Shown piece by piece: positions 1 through 8,256 of a DNA stretch of 31,079 nucleotides. Position numbers and translations under genes: made by a program. Origin of the DNA: a virus. Within the stretch, counting starts at the first letter, position 1. Every line of letters begins with the position of its first letter. The stretch covers positions 1-31,079 of the IMG/VR virus record IMGVR_UViG_3300014502_000023; one strand, 5' to 3'. The notes beneath the pieces were generated by a model. That model was not told the DNA's origin. It made no database searches and saw nothing but the letters and a program-made list of their open reading frames with translations.

Positions 1-239
1 AAGGTGATCGCCGGAAAGGCGATACTGGCCGTGGCCGGGCCGAACGGGTCGGTGCTCGACAGTTCGGTGATCTGCACCGGGGCGCCCCGGAACATGGACA
101 CGTTGACGACCTGCTGGCCGGTGGGGGTGGGCGCGGTGACGTAGACCTGCCAGGACCCCGAGATCCCGGCGTCGATCAGCTGGGCCCGGGGGCGGCGCAA
201 CCGCCGGGACAGCCCGTCCAGCAGGGACACCGTGCTCAC
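1..239 (-). CDS. Minor tail protein, N-terminal part (cut by window edge)
   Basis: The reading frame is open from a GTG at 239 to the left edge of the window, giving about 79 residues that begin MSTVSLLDGL and contain FGPATASIAFP. The GTG shares four bases (GTGA) with the stop of the 320-aa gene before it, the same coupling used through this operon. The opening, a short basic stretch followed by a beta-rich segment ending in a phrase of the type FGPATAxIxFP, resembles the start of siphophage tail-tip and baseplate proteins. The order after the tape measure and three small tail genes fits this. The C-terminus and any catalytic or receptor-binding domain lie outside the window, so the specific role is unknown. 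Confidence 0.7.
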   Translation of the reverse strand, partial: MSTVSLLDGLSRRLRRPRAQLIDAGISGSWQVYVTAPTPTGQQVVNVSMFRGAPVQITELSSTDPFGPATASIAFPAIT

Positions 240-1198
240 GTGGTGGTCACCCCGTAGATCCGGTCCAGGTTGGCGGCGCGGGTCAGCAGCTCGTGGTCGT
301 CCGCGGCGGCGCTCCAGTAGTCGATCTCCAGGATCTCCATGCTGGCGGTGGTGTCCTGCCCCGAGGGGCAGCGGCCCACGTACAGGGCGGCGTCCAGCGG
401 GTGGGCGCTCAGCAGCCGGGCGCCGACCAACCGGGCGGTGCGGTCCAGGGCGATCATCCGCACGGTGCCCGCGCCGAGGTCGGCGGCAAGCCCCACGATC
501 ACCGGCCGGGGCGCCCCGGCGTGCCCGCCGTCCAGGCGGATCGCGCCCAACCGGGTGGAGGCGTGCAGGGCCAGCACCCCGTCCCCGGTGTAGCGCAGGC
601 CCAAGTAGGGGGTGGTGGCGGCGTCCAGGACGGTGTCCGGGCCGGAGTCCCCGGACTCGATCACCCCGTACCAGTCGCCGGTCGGGGGCCGCAGCACCGC
701 GACCACAATCATGCACAGCTGGGTGGCCGACCAGCCGGGGGAGTCGACCTGCAGCCATTCGCCGTCATCGATGCTGACCATCGGCGAATCCACGTAGCCA
801 CCGGCCCGCCAGTAACTGGCACCGAGCAGCAGCTGGGGGGATCCGGCGTCGGGGGGCAGCAGTTGGGCCCCGCCGCCGACGTCGGTCCAGCCGGCGCTGG
901 TGTAGGAGTCGGTGGTCGGCAGCCAACGGGCGTCCGCCCCGGTGTCCACCTCCAGCGGGGCCGGGAAGGTCGGCAAGGTGGCGTGCCCGTTCAGGCCGAC
1001 GTCCAGGACCACCACCGCCCCGCCGTCGGACTCGGCCATCGGGTAGCCGGCCACCACGTGGTAGGGCTCCACGTCATAGCCCAGCAGGTGCAGCGGGATG
1101 ATCGCCGGGGTCCAGGTCAGCCCGGGGGACAGGCACAGGTCGGCGGTGGCGGTGGAGACCGATTTCGCCGGGGACAGGGCCAGGTTGAGGTCGGCCAT
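236..1198 (-). CDS. Minor tail protein, possible lectin-like (LamG/ConA-type) fold
   Basis: A 320-aa protein with an ATG start at 1198, coupled by an ATGA overlap to the gene before it. It has no signal peptide or membrane segment and looks beta-rich throughout. The C-terminal part, ending EIDYWSAAADDHELLTRAANL and then a DRIYGV tail, resembles the closing helix of concanavalin A/LamG-like jelly-roll domains found in phage tail proteins, where a carbohydrate-binding strand set is followed by a short helix ending in LxxxYGV. The central region (about residues 100-290) would be that domain. I see no catalytic motif. A carbohydrate-contacting tail-tip protein is an inference from fold-like features and position. 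The tail assignment itself is safer than the lectin one. Confidence 0.6.
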   Translation of the reverse strand: MADLNLALSPAKSVSTATADLCLSPGLTWTPAIIPLHLLGYDVEPYHVVAGYPMAESDGGAVVVLDVGLNGHATLPTFPAPLEVDTGADARWLPTTDSYTSAGWTDVGGGAQLLPPDAGSPQLLLGASYWRAGGYVDSPMVSIDDGEWLQVDSPGWSATQLCMIVVAVLRPPTGDWYGVIESGDSGPDTVLDAATTPYLGLRYTGDGVLALHASTRLGAIRLDGGHAGAPRPVIVGLAADLGAGTVRMIALDRTARLVGARLLSAHPLDAALYVGRCPSGQDTTASMEILEIDYWSAAADDHELLTRAANLDRIYGVTTT

Positions 1199-1629
1199 CA
1201 GGTGATCGACCCGGACAGCTCGATCCGCAGCGCGGCGGCCGAGACGGTCACGGTGTCCCCGGGGTTGGGGGCGTAGCCGCCGATCAGTTCCCCGATGGCG
1301 ATCAGCGCGCCCTGGCCGGGTTCGGTGACCAGCGCCCAGCCGCGCAACTGGCCCCAGCCCAGGGTGGGGACCGGGAAGACGACGTCGACCGCGTTGGTGA
1401 TCGCCGCATACCCCGAGGCGGTCCAGGACAGCGAGGTCATCGGCAGCGCCATCCGGGCGTAGGCCAGGTCGGCGGGCTCGACCAGGTGCGCGCCGTCATC
1501 CCCGATCATGGCCGGGGCGGTGGTCAGGGCCAGCCAGGCATCGTCCAGCGGTGGGATCACGTCCGGGGCGAAGGTGGACCCCAGCAGCAGCCAGTGCCCG
1601 TAGGGGGTCAGCGTTCCCCGGCCTGCCAT
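1198..1629 (-). CDS. Small tail fibre-like minor tail protein
   Basis: A 143-aa protein. An upstream in-frame start near 1752 exists but lies inside the preceding gene. I chose the ATG at 1629 because it makes the usual ATGA overlap with that gene's stop. The sequence matches the pattern of a family of small tail-fibre proteins in actinophages: a short N-terminus, LALTTAPAMI near residue 35, a YARMALPMTSLSW strand, then NAVDVVFPVPTLGWGQLRGW and a final ALIAIGEL segment. In that family the pattern is 'A-V-x-F-P-x-A-x-x-x-W-G-x-V-x-x-x-A-L-x-D ... L-x-x-G-x-L'. These proteins lie near the tail tip, but their exact function is not established. The C-terminus (TVTVSAAALRIELSG) is typical of the strand that ends this fold. 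Confidence 0.65.
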   Translation of the reverse strand: MAGRGTLTPYGHWLLLGSTFAPDVIPPLDDAWLALTTAPAMIGDDGAHLVEPADLAYARMALPMTSLSWTASGYAAITNAVDVVFPVPTLGWGQLRGWALVTEPGQGALIAIGELIGGYAPNPGDTVTVSAAALRIELSGSIT

Positions 1630-2105
1630 CAGATCACCTCGGCGGCGGTGAACGCGGGCTGGCGGGGGATCTGGGCGGTGATCTGGGCCATGCGGGCGTG
1701 CAGCAGCTCGCGGGGGATGGAGACGGTGTAGTCGGCGGCCGAGCAGACCCACAGCTGCTCGTAGTCCTCCACCCGCAGCGCGAAGGTGAACCCGGTCTGG
1801 TCCAGGGCGTCGGTCAGCTCGGCCAGCGCGGCCCGGACCAGGCCGGTGGAGGCGGCCTTGATCCGCACCGTGACGGTCTCTATCACCTCGTCGCGGCGGG
1901 CGTTGACGGTGAACTTGCCCTCCAGGAACGGGGAGGCCACCGTCTTGCGTTCCTGCACCACCGAGACGGTCTCCCCGGTGGGTGGGGCCAGCTGGTAGGG
2001 GTCGGCGTTCAGCAGCAGCCAGCCCAGCGGGGTGGAGATCCGGGCGTCGATGACCAGCTTGGCCTCAGGGCCGACGATCTTCGGGTAGGGGTAGAAGACG
2101 GTCAT
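1629..2105 (-). CDS. Minor tail protein in the distal-tail (Dit) position
   Basis: A 158-aa protein that follows the tape measure with a 3-nt gap (stop at 2109, ATG at 2105) and overlaps the next gene by ATGA. It has no membrane segment, cysteine motif or catalytic motif. It is a mixed strand/helix protein with a long amphipathic helix around residues 90-105 (VRAALAELTDAL) and a C-terminal helix containing ELLHARMAQITAQIP. In long-tailed phages the gene straight after the tape measure normally encodes a distal tail or tail-tip adaptor, so I assign that position. Sequence similarity alone would not let me name the family. Confidence 0.5.
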   Translation of the reverse strand: MTVFYPYPKIVGPEAKLVIDARISTPLGWLLLNADPYQLAPPTGETVSVVQERKTVASPFLEGKFTVNARRDEVIETVTVRIKAASTGLVRAALAELTDALDQTGFTFALRVEDYEQLWVCSAADYTVSIPRELLHARMAQITAQIPRQPAFTAAEVI

Positions 2106-2108
2106 CGC

Positions 2109-5100
2109 CTACCTCCGTCCGGTGATCAGGGCCTGCTGGCGCGAGCGGGCCCGCAGCTTGCGGGCCATCTCGTTCGGGTCGGTGGAGACCACGTTCACCT
2201 GCCCGCTGAACTGGTTCCTCTGATCGTAGCTATGGGTGATGGCGGCGGTACTGCCCGTGATCGGTGTGGCGTAGGCCACCGACTTGATCTTCGCGGCGTT
2301 CTCCGAGGTCATGTACCGCACCATGGCCGCGGCCAGCACCCCCACCCCGCGGGAGTTCAGCGGGATCGCCGCCTCCGGCCCGGCCTCCCCGACCCCGATC
2401 ACCCTCGGACCGGCCGGGAAGACGCCGCCCTCGGCGTACCAGTGCGGGCTCTTGGCGTTCCAGAAGTTCAGCGCGTTCACCGGGTTGCCGTACCGGTCCT
2501 TGATGTAGTGCAGGCCGGCGGAGATCTGCCCGGCGGGGTCGGAGGTCTTGGTCCCGTACCCGGCCCAGGTCGAGTTCAGGAACTGGGCGATCCCGTAGGC
2601 GGTGCTGGAGGGGTTCTGGGCGAAGTTGTTCCACCCGGACTCGTTCGTCCACAACCGCTCCAGCGCGGTCCACTGCGAACCGGTCCAGCCCGCCGAGGCG
2701 GCCATGTTCGCGCCGATCTTGCGGTTGCCGGACAGCCCCGAGGTGTTCGGGGTGCTGGTGGGGCTGCCGGTGCCCGACCCCGATCCTCCGCCACCACCGG
2801 TGAACCCGGGCAGGCCCGCGACGTGCACGTGGTTGTAGTGCTGGGCCACCACCGCGGATCCGTAGAAGGAGCCGGGGACCTTGCGGCCGTCCTTGATGTA
2901 GAAGTTCGGGGAGTGGATGAGCTCCCTCAGGGTGCCGCCGTAGTTGTCCTGGAAGTAGGCGGCCAACTTGTTCATGTTCGCGGTGGAGGAGGAGAAGTCG
3001 ACCGCCTCGCCCTTGGCGTGGTAGCTGCCCGCGGCGTGCACCCCGCCCATCACCTGGGCATCCGACGGCGGGCTGAACGGGATCCCGGAACCGGCGGCGG
3101 CGGCCTCGATCTCGGGATAGCTGATCCCCGAACCGCCGGTGCCCTTGGCGAGCGGCGGGTTGAATTGGGAGTACCCACCGGCGCTGCCGTCGTTGGCAGC
3201 GCCCAACGGGGCGATCTTGAACCCGAAGATGGCGGCGGACCCGTTGAAGTAGCTGCCGAACTCCGATCGCATCTGCGCCAGCAACGTCTTCAGGGACGCC
3301 GACATGGTGGATTTGGCCCCGGCCGGGAGCTTGGCGACCGAGTCCAGGAACTTCTTCTGCACGTCCACGAAACCGTTCCCAGCCTCGTCCCCGAACAGGG
3401 ACAGGTCCTTCATCGCCCGGGTGCGCGCCGTGCCCAGGTCGGTGGCCATGTCGGTCAGGGAGGTGGTCAGTCCCTTGTTGGCCCGGGTCATGGACAGCTT
3501 GAACGCCTCGTCCTGGCGGGCCATGGTGGTGTTGAAGGAGATCTCGGTGCGGGACTTGGCGGTGGCCACGTCCTTGTCCAGGTCCTGCAAGGAGATGGTG
3601 AACGTCGCCTTGGACCGCTTCATGGTGGTGGCGAAGTCCTCGTCCTGGCGGGCGACGGACTTGGCGTAGTCCTGCTCGGTCTGGCGGAAGGTCGGACTGT
3701 CCTTGGACTGGGTGATCGCCGAGGCCGACTTGATCCGGGCCGCGATCTCGTCGTTGATCGTCTTGATCAGCTTCGGGTCGGTCGCGGCGTCGGAGGTCAA
3801 CCGGGCCAGTTGCTGGGCGTTGGCGGACTCCGACAGGCCCAGGGTGTCGATCGCGTCCTGGGACAGGCCGCCCTTGTGCAGGGTGTCCAGGTTGGCGCGC
3901 TGGGTGTCCAGTACCGCCCGCTGCTGGGCCATGTTGGACACCAGCCCGGCCCCGTCCCAGACCCGGGTGGCCTGGATCCGGTTGAAGGGGTCATAGGTGG
4001 TCCGGGCCGCCTCCACCGCGGAGCGCTGCAACGCCAGGGTGTGGTCGGCGGCCTGGCGCAGCTGCTGCTTGTTGAAGTCCTCGGTGGCGAACAGTTCCTG
4101 GCGGTTGAAGTCGCGCTGGGCGCGCATCCGGGTCTTGGCCGCATCCGCCTCGGTCCAGGCCAACTGCCGCTGGTAGTCGACGTTGGCGTACAGGACCTGC
4201 TTGTTGTAGTCGACGGTCGCGTAGGTCTGTTGCAGATTGAAATCGCGCTGGGCCCGGAACTTGGACTTGGCCGCGTCCTCGTCCTGACGGGCCAGGGCCA
4301 GATCGTTGGCCCGCGAGGCCATGATGAACTGCTTGGCCATCTCGAACCGGGACTGCACCGCGGTGACCGCATCGGTCTTGGCCGCGTCGACCACCGCCTT
4401 GGCGGCAGGATCGATGGGCACCGGGCCGGTGGCGGCGGCCACCCCGGCGGCCATCGCCGCCTCGCTGCCCGCGCCGCTGCTGCGGGCCGCGGTCGGCAGC
4501 ACCGAGGCCAGCTGCAGTTGACCTTGGGCGGCTTCGACCCCACCGCGGCGCACGTCCCCGCTGGGGATCGCCTCCAGCAGCCCGGCCAGGTCCAGGCGGG
4601 CCATCTCCGGGGTGGCGTTGGTCTTGATCAGCGTGCCGGCCAGGGCGGTACCGGCGTTGGCCATGGCTCGAGGTTGGTCAGGCAGGGGGGTCATCCCCGA
4701 GTACCCGATCAGGGCGCCGAACGCCAGACCGAGGGCGGAGACTCCCTTGGTCTGGGCAGTGGTCAACTTGTCGGTGGTGACCCCGTACTTGCGGGCCGCG
4801 TCGTTCAGCTCGAACAGGGCCGCGGTGGCCTTGCCTCCCCCTTCGGTGATGACCTGGAAGCTGCGGGCACCGGCCTCGGCGGTGGTCTGCCCGACGTTCT
4901 TGGCGCCCATACCGGCGTAGTTGGGGCTGTCGAAGTTGAACCCGGTGCCCGCCAGATCGGTGTACTGGGTCGGGAAGTTGATCGAAGCAGCATTCGGGCG
5001 CTTCTTCACCCCGGCCATGAAGTCGTCGAACGTGGGCGCTTCCGGCTTTCCGGTGAACCGGGACACCAGCGGATTGTTCTTCCAGTCGAACTGGTACTTG

Positions 5101-7916
5101 GCGAAGCTGGTCCCTCCGCCCATCCCGATGGTCCCGGGATCGTCGTACCCCAGGAGCTTGGCGATCTGGCCCTCGATCAGCGCGGCATCCTTGCTGCCCG
5201 GCGCCAGAGTTCCTTTCTTGGTGGCCGCGGCAGCGTCGTTATACATCTGCCGGGCTTCCACCAAGGTGGCGGCGTTGCCCGCCGCGTCGCCGCTGGCCGC
5301 CCTGACCGAGGCGACCTTGTCCGCGGCGGACTGGCCCATCACCCCTGCGGTGTTCGCGGCGGCATCGCTGGTGGTCAAGGATCCGAACCGCTGTTGTTTC
5401 TGCAGAGTGGTGATGGAAGAGATGGCGGGACCGTAGCCGAGGGAGGCGGTACCGGTGCCACCGGCGCCGTACACCTTGTCCACGATGGCGGCGACGTCGG
5501 CGCCCATCTTGGGCGAGGTCTGGTGGACGACGTCCTGCAAGGTCTGGACCCGGTCCGATGGAAGGGGGCTGTTCCCGAGCAGCATGACGATCTGGGTGGC
5601 GATGTCCTTGGCGGTGGCCTTGGTGACGTCGCCGGAGATGGTCATGCCCGGCTTGTAGTCAGAACGTTGGGCCTGCTTGATCTGGGCGTCGGTCAAGGTG
5701 GCGGCTTGGGCCTGGGTGGTGACCTGCTTGGCCAGGGACTGGGTGGACTGCTGGACGACCGCGGCGAACCCGACCAGACCCTTGCTGGCCCCACCGATCT
5801 TGGCGGCGAAGTCGTTGTAGGCCGAGTAGATGGAGGAGTCCATGGTGGCGTTGTTCTGGTTGATGGCCTGCTTGGTGCCCTGGTCGCCCTTGTAGAAGGC
5901 GTACCCGGCACCGGCGACAGCGGCCAGCCCCAGCATGGGGGCGCTGATACCCAACAGCCCGCCGAGCCCGGTGCCGACGGCCTTGGCCCCGCTACCGGCG
6001 TAGGAGGCGGCCGAGGTCACCACCCCCACCATCGAGCGTCCGAACGTGCGCACCGATCCCTCGGCGCCGGTGATGGTGGTGGCGAACTTGCGGACCGCGT
6101 CGGTCACCCCGCGGAACCCGGTGGCGGCCTCGGTGGTCGCCGCCCGGGGGAAGGCCTGGTAGCCGATCGTCGGCGGCCCCGTCACCGACCCGGTGAACAC
6201 CCGGGTGCCGGTGGCAGGCTGGTAGCCGATCGTGGGCGGTCCGGTCGCCGAGCCGGTGAACACCCGGTACCCGGGGCCGGGCACCGGTACCGCGGCCGGG
6301 GTGAGCGGGCCCGCTCGGGCGGCGGCGATCTCCTCGCGTAGGGTCCGCCCCGCCGAGGTGGTGACCGCCGCGCCGCCGCGGGTGGTGCGGAAGTCGTTGG
6401 AGACGGTGCTCAGTCCGACGGCGCCCCAGTTGAGCAGGCCCCGCCCGGTGGCGCGGACCCCGGTGACCCCGGTGTCGACGATCCCGCGGGCGCTGATCCC
6501 CGGCGGCGGGGCGCCGAAGCTGGTGGCCCGCCAGGCCCCCAGGCGCCCCCCGGCGGTACCCATCGCCTCGGCCCCGGTGACCTCGGCGGCCCCGGCCCGG
6601 TAGTTGGCGGCGAAGCCGGAGTTGCGCATCGCGGCCAGGCCCCGGGTGGCCAGGGCGGCGGTGGACAACCCGCTGATGGCCTTGACGGCCAGCACCCCGC
6701 CGACGGTGGCGACGGCGCCGACGGTGGCCAGGCCCTGACCGAAGCTGGACCCGGTGAACTTCTTCAGGATCTCGGCCAAGGAATTGGCCGCTCCCAACGC
6801 CTTGGACATGAAGGCCAGGAACGGGGCGCCGGAGTCGGCCACGGTCTGCTGCATGGTCTCGTTGAACCGGGTCAGCTGGTCGTTGACCCCGCCGAAGGCG
6901 GCGGCGGCGCCCTTGGCGGTGGACCCGTCCCCATAGGCGGCGGTGGCGGTGTCGATGACCTTGCCGAGGTCGCCCTGGCGGGACAGGGAGGTGACCGCGT
7001 TGACGGTGCGGACCCCGTCCAGGCCGAGCTGGTCCAGGGTGCGGATCGCCCCGGCGCCCTGCTTGCGGATGGCGTCGGTGAACCTCAGCAGGACGGCGGT
7101 GGGGTCGGACTTGAACATCGCCCCGAGCGAATCGGTGGTCATGTTCAACAACGAGGCGTACTGGCGGATCTCCGGGGAACCGGTGCGGATCGACTTGTCC
7201 ATGTCGATCAGGACCTTGTTCACCGCGGTGCCGGCGGACAGGCCGTCGTCGCCCAGGCGGGCGAACGCGGTGGACAGGCCCATCACCTGGGTCTGGCTCA
7301 TCCCGACCGTGGTGGCGATCGGGGCGATGGCCTTGGCGAACCCGATGGTGGCACTCGCGGAGGCCCCGAAGTTCTTGGTGACGGTGACCAGGGAGTCGTC
7401 CAGCTTGCCGATCTGGGAGGTGCCGTTGCCCATGGTGCGGGACAGCTGCAGCATCTGGGCGCCCATGTCGGGGTTGAACTCGCCGGTGGCGCCCTGCAGG
7501 TTGATGAACTCCTTGGCCAGCGCGCCGACGGTGGCAGTGGTGGTCACCCCGGACTTCTGCAGCGCGGTGACCTGGGCCACGGCCCCGGCCATCCCGACCG
7601 GCAGGTCGCGGGCCAGTTTCATGGTGGTCTTGGACAGGTCCCCGAAGTTCTGGCCGGTGACCGCGGCCGTGGAGGCGATCCCGGACAACTGCTGCTCGTA
7701 GGCGGCGGCCACTGAGGTACCGACCCGGTTGGCCCCGGCCATCCCTGTGGTCTTGGAGATCAGGCCGACCATGGCGCCCTGCACCTTGACGGCCGCCCCG
7801 AGCACCCCGGAGACGCTGTCGGCGTACTGCTGGGAGAGGTTGATGGCCTGGGTCATCGAGGTGGCGTAGCCGGAGATGTCGGCGTTCAGCTCGACGGTGC
7901 CGTCACGATCGAACAT
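2109..7916 (-). CDS. Tape measure protein with M15-like peptidase and lytic transglycosylase domains
   Basis: A 1935-aa protein that sets tail length and is expected to pass into or through the cell envelope at infection. The ATG at 7916 (MFDRDGTVELNADISGY) is preferred over one 13 codons upstream because it limits the overlap with the chaperone frame to 14 nt. Residues about 40-330 look like the TP901-type tape measure core. Hydrophobic segments lie near residues 395-425 and 650-675. A charged coiled-coil region with repeated RAQRDFN units spans about 1190-1500. Near 1625-1700 there is SYHAKGEAVDF and later HYNHVHV, the H-x6-D plus H-x-H arrangement of M15/LAS peptidases. Near 1730-1830, LWTNESGWNNFAQNP and AYGIAQF match soluble lytic transglycosylases, with the Glu of NESG as the likely catalyst. 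Confidence 0.95.
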   Translation of the reverse strand: MFDRDGTVELNADISGYATSMTQAINLSQQYADSVSGVLGAAVKVQGAMVGLISKTTGMAGANRVGTSVAAAYEQQLSGIASTAAVTGQNFGDLSKTTMKLARDLPVGMAGAVAQVTALQKSGVTTTATVGALAKEFINLQGATGEFNPDMGAQMLQLSRTMGNGTSQIGKLDDSLVTVTKNFGASASATIGFAKAIAPIATTVGMSQTQVMGLSTAFARLGDDGLSAGTAVNKVLIDMDKSIRTGSPEIRQYASLLNMTTDSLGAMFKSDPTAVLLRFTDAIRKQGAGAIRTLDQLGLDGVRTVNAVTSLSRQGDLGKVIDTATAAYGDGSTAKGAAAAFGGVNDQLTRFNETMQQTVADSGAPFLAFMSKALGAANSLAEILKKFTGSSFGQGLATVGAVATVGGVLAVKAISGLSTAALATRGLAAMRNSGFAANYRAGAAEVTGAEAMGTAGGRLGAWRATSFGAPPPGISARGIVDTGVTGVRATGRGLLNWGAVGLSTVSNDFRTTRGGAAVTTSAGRTLREEIAAARAGPLTPAAVPVPGPGYRVFTGSATGPPTIGYQPATGTRVFTGSVTGPPTIGYQAFPRAATTEAATGFRGVTDAVRKFATTITGAEGSVRTFGRSMVGVVTSAASYAGSGAKAVGTGLGGLLGISAPMLGLAAVAGAGYAFYKGDQGTKQAINQNNATMDSSIYSAYNDFAAKIGGASKGLVGFAAVVQQSTQSLAKQVTTQAQAATLTDAQIKQAQRSDYKPGMTISGDVTKATAKDIATQIVMLLGNSPLPSDRVQTLQDVVHQTSPKMGADVAAIVDKVYGAGGTGTASLGYGPAISSITTLQKQQRFGSLTTSDAAANTAGVMGQSAADKVASVRAASGDAAGNAATLVEARQMYNDAAAATKKGTLAPGSKDAALIEGQIAKLLGYDDPGTIGMGGGTSFAKYQFDWKNNPLVSRFTGKPEAPTFDDFMAGVKKRPNAASINFPTQYTDLAGTGFNFDSPNYAGMGAKNVGQTTAEAGARSFQVITEGGGKATAALFELNDAARKYGVTTDKLTTAQTKGVSALGLAFGALIGYSGMTPLPDQPRAMANAGTALAGTLIKTNATPEMARLDLAGLLEAIPSGDVRRGGVEAAQGQLQLASVLPTAARSSGAGSEAAMAAGVAAATGPVPIDPAAKAVVDAAKTDAVTAVQSRFEMAKQFIMASRANDLALARQDEDAAKSKFRAQRDFNLQQTYATVDYNKQVLYANVDYQRQLAWTEADAAKTRMRAQRDFNRQELFATEDFNKQQLRQAADHTLALQRSAVEAARTTYDPFNRIQATRVWDGAGLVSNMAQQRAVLDTQRANLDTLHKGGLSQDAIDTLGLSESANAQQLARLTSDAATDPKLIKTINDEIAARIKSASAITQSKDSPTFRQTEQDYAKSVARQDEDFATTMKRSKATFTISLQDLDKDVATAKSRTEISFNTTMARQDEAFKLSMTRANKGLTTSLTDMATDLGTARTRAMKDLSLFGDEAGNGFVDVQKKFLDSVAKLPAGAKSTMSASLKTLLAQMRSEFGSYFNGSAAIFGFKIAPLGAANDGSAGGYSQFNPPLAKGTGGSGISYPEIEAAAAGSGIPFSPPSDAQVMGGVHAAGSYHAKGEAVDFSSSTANMNKLAAYFQDNYGGTLRELIHSPNFYIKDGRKVPGSFYGSAVVAQHYNHVHVAGLPGFTGGGGGSGSGTGSPTSTPNTSGLSGNRKIGANMAASAGWTGSQWTALERLWTNESGWNNFAQNPSSTAYGIAQFLNSTWAGYGTKTSDPAGQISAGLHYIKDRYGNPVNALNFWNAKSPHWYAEGGVFPAGPRVIGVGEAGPEAAIPLNSRGVGVLAAAMVRYMTSENAAKIKSVAYATPITGSTAAITHSYDQRNQFSGQVNVVSTDPNEMARKLRARSRQQALITGRR
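3410..4350 (-). repeat. Coiled-coil repeats in the tape measure (RAQRDFN units)
   Basis: This part encodes a long charged helical region of about 310 residues with degenerate repeats. Phrases of the type AKSKFRAQRDFNLQQ and AKTRMRAQRDFNRQ are each followed by ATxDxNKQ. A second set, built on RQDEDF / RQDEAF, alternates with FTISLQDL and LTTSLTDM. It is the likely rod-forming or ruler part of the protein. Confidence 0.7.
6156..6267 (-). repeat. 63-nt period duplication inside the tape measure gene
   Basis: Two 49-nt near-copies start 63 nt apart (6156-6204 and 6219-6267). Each encodes RVFTGSxTGPPTIGYQ within a proline/glycine-rich linker between the hydrophobic segments of the tape measure. 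The copies differ at a few bases only, so the duplication is recent or kept alike by recombination. Confidence 0.85.
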
Positions 7917-8256
7917 CAGCGGCCCACTGCGCGGCGGCCGAACGCCGTTCGGCAACGGCCCGGGGCACCAGGGTCATGGTGGTCCCGGCGGGCAGGTTCT
8001 CCTCGGCGGCGGAGTCCTTCAGGTGGCAGCCGGTGCACATGGTGGCCATCGGGGTGTAGGCGTACTGGTCGGCCTCCCACTCCCAGGCCGCGGTCCCGCA
8101 CATCTGGCAGCGCTCGCCGGCTTCGAGCAGGTGGGCGACCAGCTTGGCCCGGTCCTGGGGATCCCAGCCCAGCAGCGCCGAGTGCGGCAGGCCGTGGTCG
8201 GCGCACCATCCCACCTCCAGGTTGAATGCAGGGTCGTACCTCAGCCGGTGGCGCTG
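7903..8256 (-). CDS. Tail assembly chaperone, frameshifted C-terminal part (lambda GT-like)
   Basis: This frame supplies the C-terminal 117 residues of a predicted 252-aa fusion with the 139-aa chaperone upstream. After the slip it reads QRHRLRYDPAFNLEVGWCAD, then PHSALLGWDPQDRAK, then a CxxC...CxxC pair (CQMCG and CTGCH) suggesting a zinc knuckle. The phrase YDPxFNLEVxWCxDHGxPHSxxLGW is what I expect for the second chaperone of actinophages. Taken as a separate gene it would begin at a GTG at 8214, but the only purine-rich sequence (GGAG) touches that GTG with no spacing. Conserved-looking residues also continue upstream in frame, so independent initiation is unlikely. The product should bind the tape measure and major tail protein during tail assembly. 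Its last 14 nt overlap the tape measure start. Confidence 0.85.
   Translation of the reverse strand, partial: QRHRLRYDPAFNLEVGWCADHGLPHSALLGWDPQDRAKLVAHLLEAGERCQMCGTAAWEWEADQYAYTPMATMCTGCHLKDSAAEENLPAGTTMTLVPRAVAERRSAAAQWAADVRS

Noticed and set aside
1551-6341. A plus-strand open frame of about 1596 codons
   Set aside because: It is antisense to the tape measure and tail genes, whose motifs are recognisable. Its translation is Gly/Val/Arg/His-rich with no known motif, the usual mirror effect of high-GC genes.
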